DNA from: TMED26 sp002694075
Lineage (GTDB): Bacteria; Pseudomonadota; Alphaproteobacteria; Thalassobaculales; Thalassobaculaceae
DNA: 38,134 bases
Reading direction: 5' to 3'
Assembly: GCA_036160575.1 (NCBI GenBank)
Contig: JAYYDT010000122.1
Coordinates: 1-38,134, forward strand
Part shown: piece by piece, positions 16,008 through 23,766 of the stretch
Layout: each line of letters begins with the position of its first letter
Numbering within the stretch: position 1 is the stretch's first letter
Made by a program: the position numbers and the translations under genes
Notes under the pieces: generated by a model
What the model saw: only the letters and a program-made list of their open reading frames with translations
Told to the model about the DNA's origin: nothing
Databases searched by the model: none

Positions 16008-16084
16008 GGTAGCGACGGGCGGCGATTTGACGCCATCCGGTGGCCGCCGTAAGCTTGCCGCTCGGCTTTGAAAGGATCCTCGAC

Positions 16085-17494
16085 ATGGTCTCCGTCACCC
16101 ATCAGTTGGCAGAATTCGCGGTCAATTTGACCCTTGATGACATCCCCGCCGAGGTGCGCGCCCGCGCCAAGGCGCTGATCTTCGACACCGTCGGGATCGC
16201 GCTGCGCGCGCGCCATGACACGCAATCGACGCGGGCCATGCTAGCCGCCTTGGCGCGCTTGGAAATGACCCAGGGGCGCGCCCATGTGATTGGCGACAGC
16301 CAGACCTATCCGGCCGCCGTCGCCGCGCTGATCAATGGCGCCGGCGCCCACAGCTTGGACTTTGACGACACCCATGCCGCCGGCTCGCTGCATTCGAGCG
16401 CCCCAATTGTACCGGCCGCTCTGGCCGCCGCCGAATTGGCCGACGCCGATGGCGCCGCCACCTTGGCCGCGATCATCGCCGGCTACGAGGTGCAAATCCG
16501 GCTCTCCCTGGCCCTCACCCCGGCCGAGCATTACACCCGCGGTTACCACCCGACGGCGACCTGCGGGGCTTTTGGCGCGACGGTCGCCGCTGGCCGGTTG
16601 CTGGGCCTCGACGCCGCCGGCATGGAAAAAGCCTTTGGTGTCGCCTTGTCGCAAACCTCGGGCTCGATGCAATTCCTGCATGACGGCGCCTGGACCAAGC
16701 GCAGCCAGGTCGGCCATGCCGCCTATAACGGCGTCATCGCCGCCACCTTGGCGGCCGAGGGTTATCACGGCGCCGGCCAGGCATTGGATGGCCAATGGGG
16801 CTTTTTGTCAGCTTACGCACCCAACCCCGACCCGGCCCGCGCGATCGCTGGACTGGGCGAAACCTGGCAGACCATGGGACTGGCCGTGAAACCCTATCCG
16901 TCGTGCCGCTACAGCCATGCGGCGATGGATGCGCTGCGCCACTTACGGGCGGCGAATGATGTGGACGTCGACGCCATCAGCGCGGTGGAAATTGGCCTGC
17001 CGCAGACCGGCCAGAACATCATCGGCACGCCGCTGGCCCAAAAGCACGCGCCCAAAACGGTGGTCGACGGTCAGTTCTCCATGCCGTTCCTGGCCGCCGT
17101 CATCTTGCGCAAAGGCGATCTTGGTTGGGACGACTACGACCAATTGCTGAGCGATCCGGAGACCCTCGCGTTGACTCGCAAGGTGAGCTGTGTCGTCGAC
17201 CCGGCGGCGGAGGCGGAATTTCCCGCCAATATGGCTGGGGTCGCCCGCGTCACGGTTGGCGGCGAGCGACTGGAAACCATGGTCGTGGTGCCCAAGGGCG
17301 AGCCTGACAACTTCCTGACCGAGGCCGAGTTAACCGGTAAGTTCGAAGGTTTGACGGCCCCATATCTAAGCGCCGCGCGCCGCACCCGGTTGGCCGACGC
17401 GCTGCTTGACCTGGACGCGCAACCGTCAATTCCGGCGGTCTTGGAATTAACGCGCCCGGATGTGGCCGATTTGAAATTGGCGGGAGAGGACTGA
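16085..17494 (+). CDS. MmgE/PrpD-family protein
   Basis: The start at 16085 follows AAAGGA and gives 469 residues, typical for the family. The N-terminal helical domain includes AKALIFDTVGIALRARHD and GAHSLDFDDTH (about 100–110). YHPTATCGAFGATVAAGRLLGLD (about 156–178), KPYPSCRYSHAAMDAL and DGQFSMPFLAAVILRKGDLG are the strongest family matches. Known members are 2-methylcitrate dehydratase and cis-aconitate decarboxylase; many others are uncharacterised. It is followed five bases later by a MaoC-type hydratase. No 2-methylcitrate synthase or methylisocitrate lyase is in view, so propionate catabolism is not supported by context. Confidence 0.92.
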   Translation: MVSVTHQLAEFAVNLTLDDIPAEVRARAKALIFDTVGIALRARHDTQSTRAMLAALARLEMTQGRAHVIGDSQTYPAAVAALINGAGAHSLDFDDTHAAGSLHSSAPIVPAALAAAELADADGAATLAAIIAGYEVQIRLSLALTPAEHYTRGYHPTATCGAFGATVAAGRLLGLDAAGMEKAFGVALSQTSGSMQFLHDGAWTKRSQVGHAAYNGVIAATLAAEGYHGAGQALDGQWGFLSAYAPNPDPARAIAGLGETWQTMGLAVKPYPSCRYSHAAMDALRHLRAANDVDVDAISAVEIGLPQTGQNIIGTPLAQKHAPKTVVDGQFSMPFLAAVILRKGDLGWDDYDQLLSDPETLALTRKVSCVVDPAAEAEFPANMAGVARVTVGGERLETMVVVPKGEPDNFLTEAELTGKFEGLTAPYLSAARRTRLADALLDLDAQPSIPAVLELTRPDVADLKLAGED

Positions 17495-17499
17495 GCCCC

Positions 17500-18018
17500 A
17501 TGGTTTATAACGCGACCCCCGTCGACTCACGCCCCGAGGACGGGCCCAACACGCGCCGCCTGCGCGAGACCATCGGCCGGGCCTTCGAGGATTTTGAAAT
17601 CGGCGATATCTACGAGCATCGCCCCGGGCGCACCATTAACGAGGCCGACAACAGCTGGTTTACCTTGTTGACCATGAACACCCACCCGCTGCATTTCGAC
17701 CACGCCTTCGCGGCCGAGACGGAATTCGGCAAACCGTTGGTGAATTCCTGCCTGACCCTATCGATCGTCGCCGGCATGACGGTCTCGGACACCTCGCAAA
17801 TGGCCATCGCCAATCTCGGCTGGAAGGATATCAAGCTGACCGCCCCGGTGTTTGTCGGCGACACCATCTACGCCGAAAGCGAGGTGTTGGACAAACGCGC
17901 CTCTAATTCGCGGCCGACCCAGGGCATTGTGACGGTCAAGACCACTGGCCGCAAAGCCGATGGTACGGTTTTCATGACCTATGAGCGGTCCTTCCTGGTG
18001 GCCAAACGCGGCGCTTAA
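17500..18018 (+). CDS. MaoC-type (R)-enoyl-CoA hydratase-like protein
   Basis: This 172-residue protein has a single hotdog domain of the MaoC type. The motif GRTINEADNSWFTLLTMN (43–60) supplies Asp50, and HPLHFD (62–67) supplies His65, the expected hydratase dyad. GWKDIKLTAPVFVGDTIYAESEVLDKR is the usual second half. Such enzymes add water across enoyl-CoA or mesaconyl/itaconyl-CoA-like double bonds. It starts five bases after the PrpD-type stop, so the two are co-transcribed and probably act in one pathway on an unsaturated acid or its CoA ester. Exact substrate unknown. Confidence 0.9.
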   Translation: MVYNATPVDSRPEDGPNTRRLRETIGRAFEDFEIGDIYEHRPGRTINEADNSWFTLLTMNTHPLHFDHAFAAETEFGKPLVNSCLTLSIVAGMTVSDTSQMAIANLGWKDIKLTAPVFVGDTIYAESEVLDKRASNSRPTQGIVTVKTTGRKADGTVFMTYERSFLVAKRGA

Positions 18019-18026
18019 CGGCCCGG

Positions 18027-18536
18027 TTATTTCTTTTTGATCGCGACAGCCAAGCCGGGCGGCACCGGCGGGGTCAGGCACGCGTGTTCGCCGGCCAGGG
18101 CGGCAATCGCCGCCAAGCGATCCTCGGGGAACGGCACCACCCGGCGCGGCCCGCGGTCAACATGGCCCCAAAGGTATTCCGCCGTCGCCGCCAAGACACC
18201 GTCGCGGGTCCGATACATGCCGGCCATGATATGCATCAACTTGGCGTTCCAATCGATGAGATGGCAGGTGATCAGATAGCCCTCGTCAACCAACATCTCG
18301 TTTTTGAAGGTCTGGTGGCTTTCCAGCGCGAAAAACCCGCAATTGGTGGTCTCACGATAGGTCGCGCCCATCGCTAGTCGGTCGCTGAAACCATGCAGCC
18401 CGGCGTCGATGGCGACCCCGTAATAGCCCACGTTCATATGCCCGTGATGGTCGATCCACGCCGCCGCCACGCGGCCGTGGCCGGAGACGACGGGTGCCAA
18501 ATGGGCGAGCGCCGAGGGCAAGGTGAGATCGTTCAT
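18027..18536 (-). CDS. Hotdog-fold acyl-CoA thioesterase
   Basis: This 169-residue protein resembles the 4-hydroxybenzoyl-CoA thioesterase/betainyl-CoA thioesterase group. WIDHHGHMNVGYYG (27–40) carries the catalytic Asp29 and the HGHMN turn. TFKNEMLVDEGYLITCHLIDWNAKLMHIMAGMYR is the central helix and strand region. It converges with the MaoC-type gene (8-base gap), which suggests a functional relation but not a shared transcript. The start at 18536 has only a weak AGGAT 12 bases upstream. Ten bases before the ATG a run of five 14-bp repeats begins (18547–18616), so this gene may be controlled through them. Confidence 0.88.
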   Translation of the reverse strand: MNDLTLPSALAHLAPVVSGHGRVAAAWIDHHGHMNVGYYGVAIDAGLHGFSDRLAMGATYRETTNCGFFALESHQTFKNEMLVDEGYLITCHLIDWNAKLMHIMAGMYRTRDGVLAATAEYLWGHVDRGPRRVVPFPEDRLAAIAALAGEHACLTPPVPPGLAVAIKKK

Positions 18537-18546
18537 GGCCAGCGAT

Positions 18547-18616
18547 CCTGTGATTACGTTTCTGTGATGGCAGTTCTGTGATAGCAGTCCCGGGATGACA
18601 GTCCCCGGATGACGGG
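18547..18616. repeat. Five imperfect 14-bp tandem repeats in a divergent promoter region
   Basis: Units start at 18547, 18561, 18575, 18589 and 18603. The second and third are TCTGTGATGGCAGT and TCTGTGATAGCAGT. The fourth is CCCGGGATGACAGT. The first and fifth are more diverged (CCTGTGATTACGTT, CCCCGGATGACGGG). GAT at unit positions 6–8 and C at position 11 are invariant. The block lies between the thioesterase (minus) and the agmatinase-family gene (plus), just upstream of the thioesterase start. Confidence 0.8.
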
Positions 18617-18740
18617 ACCACCTTCATGCCATCGCCAGCGGCCCCAGGCAATGGCCCGCCGGCACCGGTCGAAAGATTTCACCGGCGCTCGGTTTCACGC
18701 TACCATGGCGCGATCAAGACGATGCCGCCGGGAGAGCTGA

Positions 18741-19778
18741 ATGGATCCGAAAAAACTGGACGCCCTGCGCGCCCGTTACCGAGACGCCCGCGGCGATGAA
18801 ATCTACGACCCCGATTTCCGCGCGGTCGCGGCCACACAATGGCATGACGGCGGCCGGCGTAATTTTCCGTTTTCCGGCATTCCCACCCTGCTTGATTTGC
18901 CGGCGGCGGAAGGCCCCGACGGCCTGGACGTGGCCCTCATCGGCGTGCCCATGGATTTGGGCGTGACCAATCGCGGCGGCGCCCGCTTTGGGCCGCGCGC
19001 GGTGCGCACGATTGAGCGGATCGGTCCCTATAACCACGCTCTTAAGGTGGCCCCGCAAGCGGTCCTCGCCTGCGCCGATATCGGCGATGTGCCGTTTCGC
19101 TCGCGCTACAGCCTGTCCGACAGTCTGGCCGATATCGAAAGCTTTTTCGGGACGGTGCGCGCCGCCGGCGCCAAACCGCTGGCGATTGGCGGCGACCATT
19201 CGGTCTCCTATCCGATCTTGAAAGCACTCGGCGCCGACCGGCCGGTCGGCATGGTTCATATCGACGCCCATTGCGACACCTCGGGCGAGGTCGAGGACGT
19301 GAAATTTCACCACGGTGGCCCGTTTCGTCACGCCGTGCTGGACGGGGTGCTCGACCCAACCCGCACCATCCAGATCGGCATCCGCGGCAGCGCCGAATAT
19401 TTGTGGGAGTTTTCCTACGAGTCCGGAATGACCGTGGTCCACGCCGAAACTTTCGCCGAAAAGGGGGTCGCGGCGATTATCGCCGAAACGCGGGCGGTGC
19501 TGGCCGGCCAACCGTTTTACATCACCATTGATGTCGACGGCTTGGACCCGGCCTTCGCGCCCGGCACCGGCACGCCGGAGGTTGGCGGCCTGACCCCGCG
19601 TGAGGTGCAGGCGCTCTTGCGCGGCCTGGTCGGCGCCGGGCCGCTTGTCGGCGGCGATGTGGTCGAAGTGGCGCCGCAATACGACGCCAATACCACGACC
19701 GCCCAAGTGGGCGGGCAAATGGCCTTTGAAATTCTCTCGCTGATGGCTGTCGAAGCGACCGCGGCGGCGCTCGATTGA
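18741..19778 (+). CDS. speB: Agmatinase / ureohydrolase family enzyme
   Basis: The start at 18741 follows GGGAGAG. All binuclear manganese ligands of the arginase/agmatinase family are visible in 345 residues: GGDHS (150–154, His153), HIDAHCDT (173–180, Asp175, His177, Asp179) and TIDVDGLDP (262–270, Asp264, Asp266). VEVAPQYD near the C-terminus is conserved. The enzyme hydrolyses a guanidino compound to urea and an amine. The N-terminus and KFHHGGPFRHAVLDG (188–202) fit agmatinase or guanidinobutyrase-type members rather than arginase. The natural substrate (agmatine, guanidinobutyrate or guanidinopropionate) is not settled, so the symbol is provisional. Confidence 0.88.
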   Translation: MDPKKLDALRARYRDARGDEIYDPDFRAVAATQWHDGGRRNFPFSGIPTLLDLPAAEGPDGLDVALIGVPMDLGVTNRGGARFGPRAVRTIERIGPYNHALKVAPQAVLACADIGDVPFRSRYSLSDSLADIESFFGTVRAAGAKPLAIGGDHSVSYPILKALGADRPVGMVHIDAHCDTSGEVEDVKFHHGGPFRHAVLDGVLDPTRTIQIGIRGSAEYLWEFSYESGMTVVHAETFAEKGVAAIIAETRAVLAGQPFYITIDVDGLDPAFAPGTGTPEVGGLTPREVQALLRGLVGAGPLVGGDVVEVAPQYDANTTTAQVGGQMAFEILSLMAVEATAAALD

Positions 19779-19787
19779 GCCCTGGGC

Positions 19788-20846
19788 TCAGGTCCGACCG
19801 CCCCGCGCGACGGCACCGAGAAAGCGGTCGGTCTCCTCAACCGTGGTATCGAAGGGTGTTACCACCCGCGCGTGAGACCAACCGTCCGGGCCGGCGCCGC
19901 GCACATAAAAATGGATGTCGTCGTCGCGTAATTCCTGCAGAACCGCCGGCGCCAAATGCAGAAACAGAATATTGCCGTCGACCGCCTCGGCGATGCGCAC
20001 GCCGGGCTGATTGGCGAGACCGGCGGCCAAGCGCGCCGCCGCGGCGTTGGCCTGGCCAGCGTAGCGAAGCCAATTGCCATCGGCCACATAAGCGCTGAGT
20101 TGCGCCGATAAAAAGCGCATTTTCGAGAACAGATGACCGCCCCGTTTGCGTTTGAATTCAAAGGCGCCGACATGGGCGCGGTTGAAAAAAATCACCGCTT
20201 CGGCCGACAGGGCGCCGTTCTTGGTGGCGCCGAAAGACAGAATGTCGACGCCCGCCCGCCAGGTCATCTCCGCCGGACTCAGCCCACTGGCGGCGACCGC
20301 GTTGGCGAATCGCGCGCCGTCCATGTGCAAGGGCAGGCCATGACCATGGGCGATGTCGGCGATGGCGCGAATTTCATCGACGCCATAGCGCGTGCCGGCC
20401 TCGGTCAATTGGGTGATGCTGACCGCCGCCGGTAACACATGATGGACGCTGTCACCGGTCGCCGCGGCGAGGCCATGTTCCAGCGCCACCGGGTCGATCC
20501 GCCCGGACGCCCCCGGAACCAAGGTCAGTTTGGCACCGTCGGTGAAAAACTCGGGCGCGCCGCATTCCGAGGTCTCGATATGAGCGTCGGCGTGACAAAA
20601 AACGGTGCCGTGAGACGGCGTCACACTGGCCAGGGCGAGGGCGTTGGCGCCGGTACCGGTGGCCACCGGGAACGCGGTCAAATCGCACTCGAAGACCTCG
20701 GCCAAGGCCGCCTCGGCGGCGCGGGTGTGATGGTCATTGCCATAGGGCATGGTGCGATGGTCATTGGCCGCGATCAAGGCGGCGAGCACCTCCGGCGCCG
20801 CGCCGGTGGAATTGTCGCTGGCAAAATTTACGGGCGAAGGAGACAT
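19788..20846 (-). CDS. ltaE: Low-specificity threonine aldolase (beta-hydroxy amino acid aldolase)
   Basis: The start at 20846 follows GGAAG and gives 352 residues. The order matches fold-type I threonine aldolase: NFASDNSTGAAPEVL at the N-terminus, MPYGNDHHTRAAEAALAEVF, PVATGTGANALAL, LHMDGARFANA with cofactor Asp176, and SFGATKNGALSAEA with PLP lysine K209. The enzyme cleaves threonine, allo-threonine or phenylserine-type amino acids to glycine and an aldehyde. It converges with the agmatinase-family gene with a 9-base gap. Stereochemical preference cannot be read from the sequence. Confidence 0.9.
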   Translation of the reverse strand: MSPSPVNFASDNSTGAAPEVLAALIAANDHRTMPYGNDHHTRAAEAALAEVFECDLTAFPVATGTGANALALASVTPSHGTVFCHADAHIETSECGAPEFFTDGAKLTLVPGASGRIDPVALEHGLAAATGDSVHHVLPAAVSITQLTEAGTRYGVDEIRAIADIAHGHGLPLHMDGARFANAVAASGLSPAEMTWRAGVDILSFGATKNGALSAEAVIFFNRAHVGAFEFKRKRGGHLFSKMRFLSAQLSAYVADGNWLRYAGQANAAAARLAAGLANQPGVRIAEAVDGNILFLHLAPAVLQELRDDDIHFYVRGAGPDGWSHARVVTPFDTTVEETDRFLGAVARGGRT

Positions 20847-20885
20847 GGGCAAGAACTTCCAAAAAAATAACGAGAAACAATCCAC

Positions 20886-21287
20886 CTAGGGAGCGGAAAT
20901 CAGGGAGTATCGGCCGATCACCTGTCCGTCGGCGAGCCGCACCACCAGCAACAGCGGCGCATCGTCGGGCGCGGTTAAATGCAACAATAAGCGCGCGCCG
21001 TCCAAGCGCGCGCCGCGCAAGACATGACCGGTCGGCACCATCACGCGGTGGTCGCCCAACGGCGCCATGATAGGCGGCATGGCGGCCCCTTGTACCGGCG
21101 GCGCGGCGACCGCGACCTCATCGGTTTTCGCGCCGCCGCCCATCTTATGGGCCATCGCCACGAACAGACCGGCGACCCCGACAATCAGCAAAACCCCCAT
21201 GCCGATCACCACCCCCATCAACAAGCGGTGGTTCAGCGGAAATTGAGCTTTGGGCTCCGGCCCGGCTTCATTGTAGTTTGCGCCCAT
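20886..21287 (-). CDS. Small single-pass membrane protein (DUF6476-like)
   Basis: This 133-residue protein has a short cytoplasmic N-terminus, one strong transmembrane helix (MGVVIGMGVLLIVGVAGLFVAMAH, about residues 24–47, written here as two parts MGVVIGMGVLLIV and GVAGLFVAMAH) and a periplasmic domain ending GARLLLHLTAPDDAPLLLVVRLADG. It resembles a small alphaproteobacterial family found next to rluD, but I name that family with only moderate certainty. The start codon shares three of four bases with the rluD start on the opposite strand (CATG, 21285–21288). A later start at 21218, directly before the helix, is the alternative. Function unknown. Confidence 0.75.
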   Translation of the reverse strand: MGANYNEAGPEPKAQFPLNHRLLMGVVIGMGVLLIVGVAGLFVAMAHKMGGGAKTDEVAVAAPPVQGAAMPPIMAPLGDHRVMVPTGHVLRGARLDGARLLLHLTAPDDAPLLLVVRLADGQVIGRYSLISAP

Positions 21288-22299
21288 GAGCGACACCGAT
21301 GACGAAATGCTGCGCCTGATTGTCGAGCCCGCGGCACCCCCCGCGACTGGCGAACGCCTGGATCGATGGCTTGCCCGCCACCCCGATATTCTGGACCATC
21401 CAAGCGCCCTGTCACGCAGTCGCTTGAAAGCGTTGATCATGGAGGGAAAGGTGACCGCCGACGCGGTGACGTTAACCGACCCCTCAGCGCCGGTCAAACC
21501 CGGCCAGGTGATCTGCGTCACCCTGCCGCCACCGGTCGACACCACCACCCTGCCCGAGGACTTGCCCCTCGACATTATCCACGACGACGACGATTTATTG
21601 GTCATCAACAAGGCCGCCGGGATGGCCGTGCACCCGGCGCCCGGCACCTTGTCCGGCACCGTGGTCAACGCCTTGCTGTTCCATGTCGGCACGCAATTGT
21701 CGGGAATTGGCGGCGTGCGCCGCCCCGGCATCGTGCACCGCCTGGACAAGGATACCAGCGGCCTGCTGGTGGTCGCCAAAAACGACCGTGCCCACCATGG
21801 TCTGGCGGCGCAGTTCCATGATCATTCGATCCACCGTGAATACCATGCCCTGGTGTGGGGCGTGCCACAGCCGCCGGCCGATCGGATAGTGGGCGATATC
21901 GGGCGCGATCCACGCCAGCGTACCCGCATGGCGGTGGTCACCCGGGGCGGCAAACCGGCGATAACCGACTATCGTCGCCTGACCGCTTTCGGCCAAGGCG
22001 CGGCGCTGATCGCCTGTCGCCTGGAAACCGGCCGAACCCATCAAATCCGGGTACATATGGCCTATCGCGGCCACCCGCTGATCGGCGACTCGGTCTATGG
22101 TAAAGCGACCCGCCAACGGCGCCAGCGGCTGGCCGATTGGTCGACCACGGCGGTCGATCCGGCGACAAGTTTTCCCCGCCAAGCCCTGCATGCCGCCACG
22201 CTTGGCTTTCGCCATCCGATAGATGGCCGCGAGCTGCTTTTTGAGCGGCCACCGCCGGCCGATTTCGCGCATCTCGCGTCGATGCTATCGCGGAACTGA
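21286..22299 (+). CDS. rluD: RluA-family 23S rRNA pseudouridine synthase, RluD-like
   Basis: In this 337-residue protein an S4 RNA-binding domain (about 22–85, RLDRWLARHP followed by SRSRLKALIMEGKV) leads to the catalytic domain. HRLDKDTSGLLVVAKND (151–167) holds the catalytic Asp154. NKAAGMAVHPAPGT, LETGRTHQIRVHMAYRGHPLIGD and RQALHAATLGF are the other family blocks. RluD modifies helix 69 of 23S rRNA. Its place beside rpoH is usual in this bacterial group and supports RluD rather than RluC or RluA. No clear ribosome site precedes the ATG, which overlaps the divergent gene's start. Confidence 0.92.
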   Translation: MSDTDDEMLRLIVEPAAPPATGERLDRWLARHPDILDHPSALSRSRLKALIMEGKVTADAVTLTDPSAPVKPGQVICVTLPPPVDTTTLPEDLPLDIIHDDDDLLVINKAAGMAVHPAPGTLSGTVVNALLFHVGTQLSGIGGVRRPGIVHRLDKDTSGLLVVAKNDRAHHGLAAQFHDHSIHREYHALVWGVPQPPADRIVGDIGRDPRQRTRMAVVTRGGKPAITDYRRLTAFGQGAALIACRLETGRTHQIRVHMAYRGHPLIGDSVYGKATRQRRQRLADWSTTAVDPATSFPRQALHAATLGFRHPIDGRELLFERPPPADFAHLASMLSRN

Positions 22300-22311
22300 T
22301 CAATCGATTAT

Positions 22312-22340
22312 TTGCTTTACTTTTTCCGTTGTGGCATCTT
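22312..22340 (+). promoter_or_regulatory. Candidate rpoH promoter
   Basis: TTGCTT (22312–22317) and CATCTT (22335–22340) are separated by 17 bases within an AT-rich patch between rluD and rpoH. The −10 hexamer and the spacing are identical to the riboswitch promoter at 2112–2140. A start at about 22347 would give a leader of about 70 bases. Confidence 0.4.
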
Positions 22341-22352
22341 TAAAAACAGCAA

Positions 22353-22417
22353 AACCGACCCCATTTGAAGAGTCGGTTGGAGACAAGCCGCGTGGTACGC
22401 GGTGATGGAGAGGTCAC
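22353..22417 (+). promoter_or_regulatory. Structured rpoH leader (three short hairpins)
   Basis: AACCGAC (22353–22359) pairs with GTCGGTT (22372–22378). CCGCG (22388–22392) pairs with CGCGG (22398–22402). GTGA (22402–22405) can pair with TCAC (22414–22417), leaving the ribosome site GGAGAGG (22407–22413) in the loop. The first stem lacks a following T-run, so it is not a good terminator. Temperature-dependent opening is conceivable but unproven. Confidence 0.4.
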
Positions 22418-23299
22418 ATGGCCCAGCGCCCAAACTTGCCTGTGTTAAGTCCGGACGGCAATCTGTCCCGCTACCTGGATCAGATTCGCAAATTTCCGAT
22501 GCTGACCGCCGACGAGGAATACATGCTGGCCAAGTCGTGGCAAGAGCATGGCGACCTTGAGGCCGCCCATCGCTTGGTGACCAGCCACCTCCGCTTGGTG
22601 GCGAAAATCGCCACCGGTTACCGCGGCTATGGTCTGCCCTTGGCCGAGCTGATCTCGGAAGGCAATGTCGGCATGATGCAAGCGGTCAAACGCTTCGATC
22701 CGGAACGTGGTTTCCGCCTCGCGACCTATGCCATGTGGTGGATCCGCGCGGCAATCCAGGAATATATCCTACACTCGTGGTCGCTGGTTAAAATCGGGAC
22801 GACGGCGGCGCAGAAAAAACTGTTTTTCAACCTGCGCAAATTAAAGGGCCAGATGCAGGCTATTGAAGAAGGCGATTTATCGCCCGAACGGGTCACCGCC
22901 ATCGCCGAGAAACTGGACGTGCCCGAGGCTGAAGTGGTTTCAATGAACCGCCGCATGGCGGCGCCCGACCATTCGCTCAACGCGCCCTTGCGCAGTGACA
23001 GCGAGAGCGAATGGCAGGATTGGTTGGTCGACGAACAAGACGACCAAGAAACGCGGCTTGGCCAATCCGAAGAGTTGGCCCTGCGTCGCGACCTCTTAAC
23101 CGATGCGATGACCACCTTGAACCCGCGTGAGCGTCATGTTTTGACCGAACGTCGGTTAAAGGAAGCGCCGGCCACGCTGGAAGATCTCAGCAAGGTCTAT
23201 AACGTCAGCCGCGAACGGATTCGGCAAATCGAGGTGCGCGCCTTTGAAAAGCTTCAAAAGGCGATGAAAAGCGCGCTGCCGGAGGACGCCGCCGTCTAA
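22418..23299 (+). CDS. rpoH: RNA polymerase sigma-32 (heat-shock sigma factor)
   Basis: This 293-residue protein has the full sigma70-family order: region 1.2/2 with EEYMLAKSWQEHGDLEAAHRLV, HLRLVAKIATGYRGYGLPLAELISEGNVG, and FDPERGFRLATYAMWWIRAAIQEYI (2.3–2.4). The RpoH box QKKLFFNLR (132–140) distinguishes it from other sigma factors. Region 4.2 is EDLSKVYNVSRERIRQIEVRAFEKLQ. It directs polymerase to heat-shock promoters and is usually controlled by DnaK and FtsH. GGAGAGG precedes the start by four bases. Its stop overlaps by three bases the stop of the convergent membrane-protein gene. Confidence 0.97.
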   Translation: MAQRPNLPVLSPDGNLSRYLDQIRKFPMLTADEEYMLAKSWQEHGDLEAAHRLVTSHLRLVAKIATGYRGYGLPLAELISEGNVGMMQAVKRFDPERGFRLATYAMWWIRAAIQEYILHSWSLVKIGTTAAQKKLFFNLRKLKGQMQAIEEGDLSPERVTAIAEKLDVPEAEVVSMNRRMAAPDHSLNAPLRSDSESEWQDWLVDEQDDQETRLGQSEELALRRDLLTDAMTTLNPRERHVLTERRLKEAPATLEDLSKVYNVSRERIRQIEVRAFEKLQKAMKSALPEDAAV

Positions 23300-23754
23300 C
23301 CATCACCGGGCTGCGCGTCCGCGCCCGTGACCTCCGGGCCCCATTGGTCGGTAAGTCGACCCTGGCGTTGCTGCAGGCGGGTGATACGGCGTTGTAAATG
23401 TTGCACATAGAGCAGGGCGACGACCGTCGGCACCACCGCGAAAATCGCCCAACCAACCGCCGCCGAAGACAGGATCGCCAGCCAAATCCACGTGTTGCCA
23501 AGCAGACTAAAGGCCATTTCAAAGGTGTGGCCATCGGATACGAGTTGCACCGTAAAGGGCAGGACCCCCAAAAAGTTAAGGCCGCCGACGCAGAGGGTAC
23601 GGAAGCGCTCGGCGCGGCGGTCGATGGCCGCCGCCACAAAGGTCGGGGCCATGCCGGCGGCCATGAACATCACGGCCGGCACCAAAAACGACGAGATCGA
23701 CAGCACGCCCAAGCCCGCCAGCAACCGATTTGTTCTCTTATTCACAGTCGCCAT
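23296..23754 (-). CDS. Three-helix membrane protein with C-terminal coiled coil, function unknown
   Basis: I do not recognise a family for this 152-residue protein. Hydrophobic segments lie at about residues 10–35 (LLAGLGVLSISSFLVPAVMF), 54–72 (LCVGGLNFLGVLPFTVQLV) and 87–117 (NTWIWLAILSSAAVGWAIF and on to VPTVVALLYV). The tail LQRRITRLQQRQGRL looks like a short cytoplasmic coiled coil. The gene begins 12 bases after the pseudokinase-like gene on the same strand, so the two are very likely co-transcribed and may form a membrane complex, the neighbour also having a membrane anchor. Confidence 0.78.
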   Translation of the reverse strand: MATVNKRTNRLLAGLGVLSISSFLVPAVMFMAAGMAPTFVAAAIDRRAERFRTLCVGGLNFLGVLPFTVQLVSDGHTFEMAFSLLGNTWIWLAILSSAAVGWAIFAVVPTVVALLYVQHLQRRITRLQQRQGRLTDQWGPEVTGADAQPGDG

Positions 23755-23766
23755 CGCCGCCCCCGC

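Noticed and set aside
20886..21779. 297-codon open frame extending the small membrane protein upstream
   Set aside because: The extension is antisense to rluD. Only the part from 21287 looks like protein.
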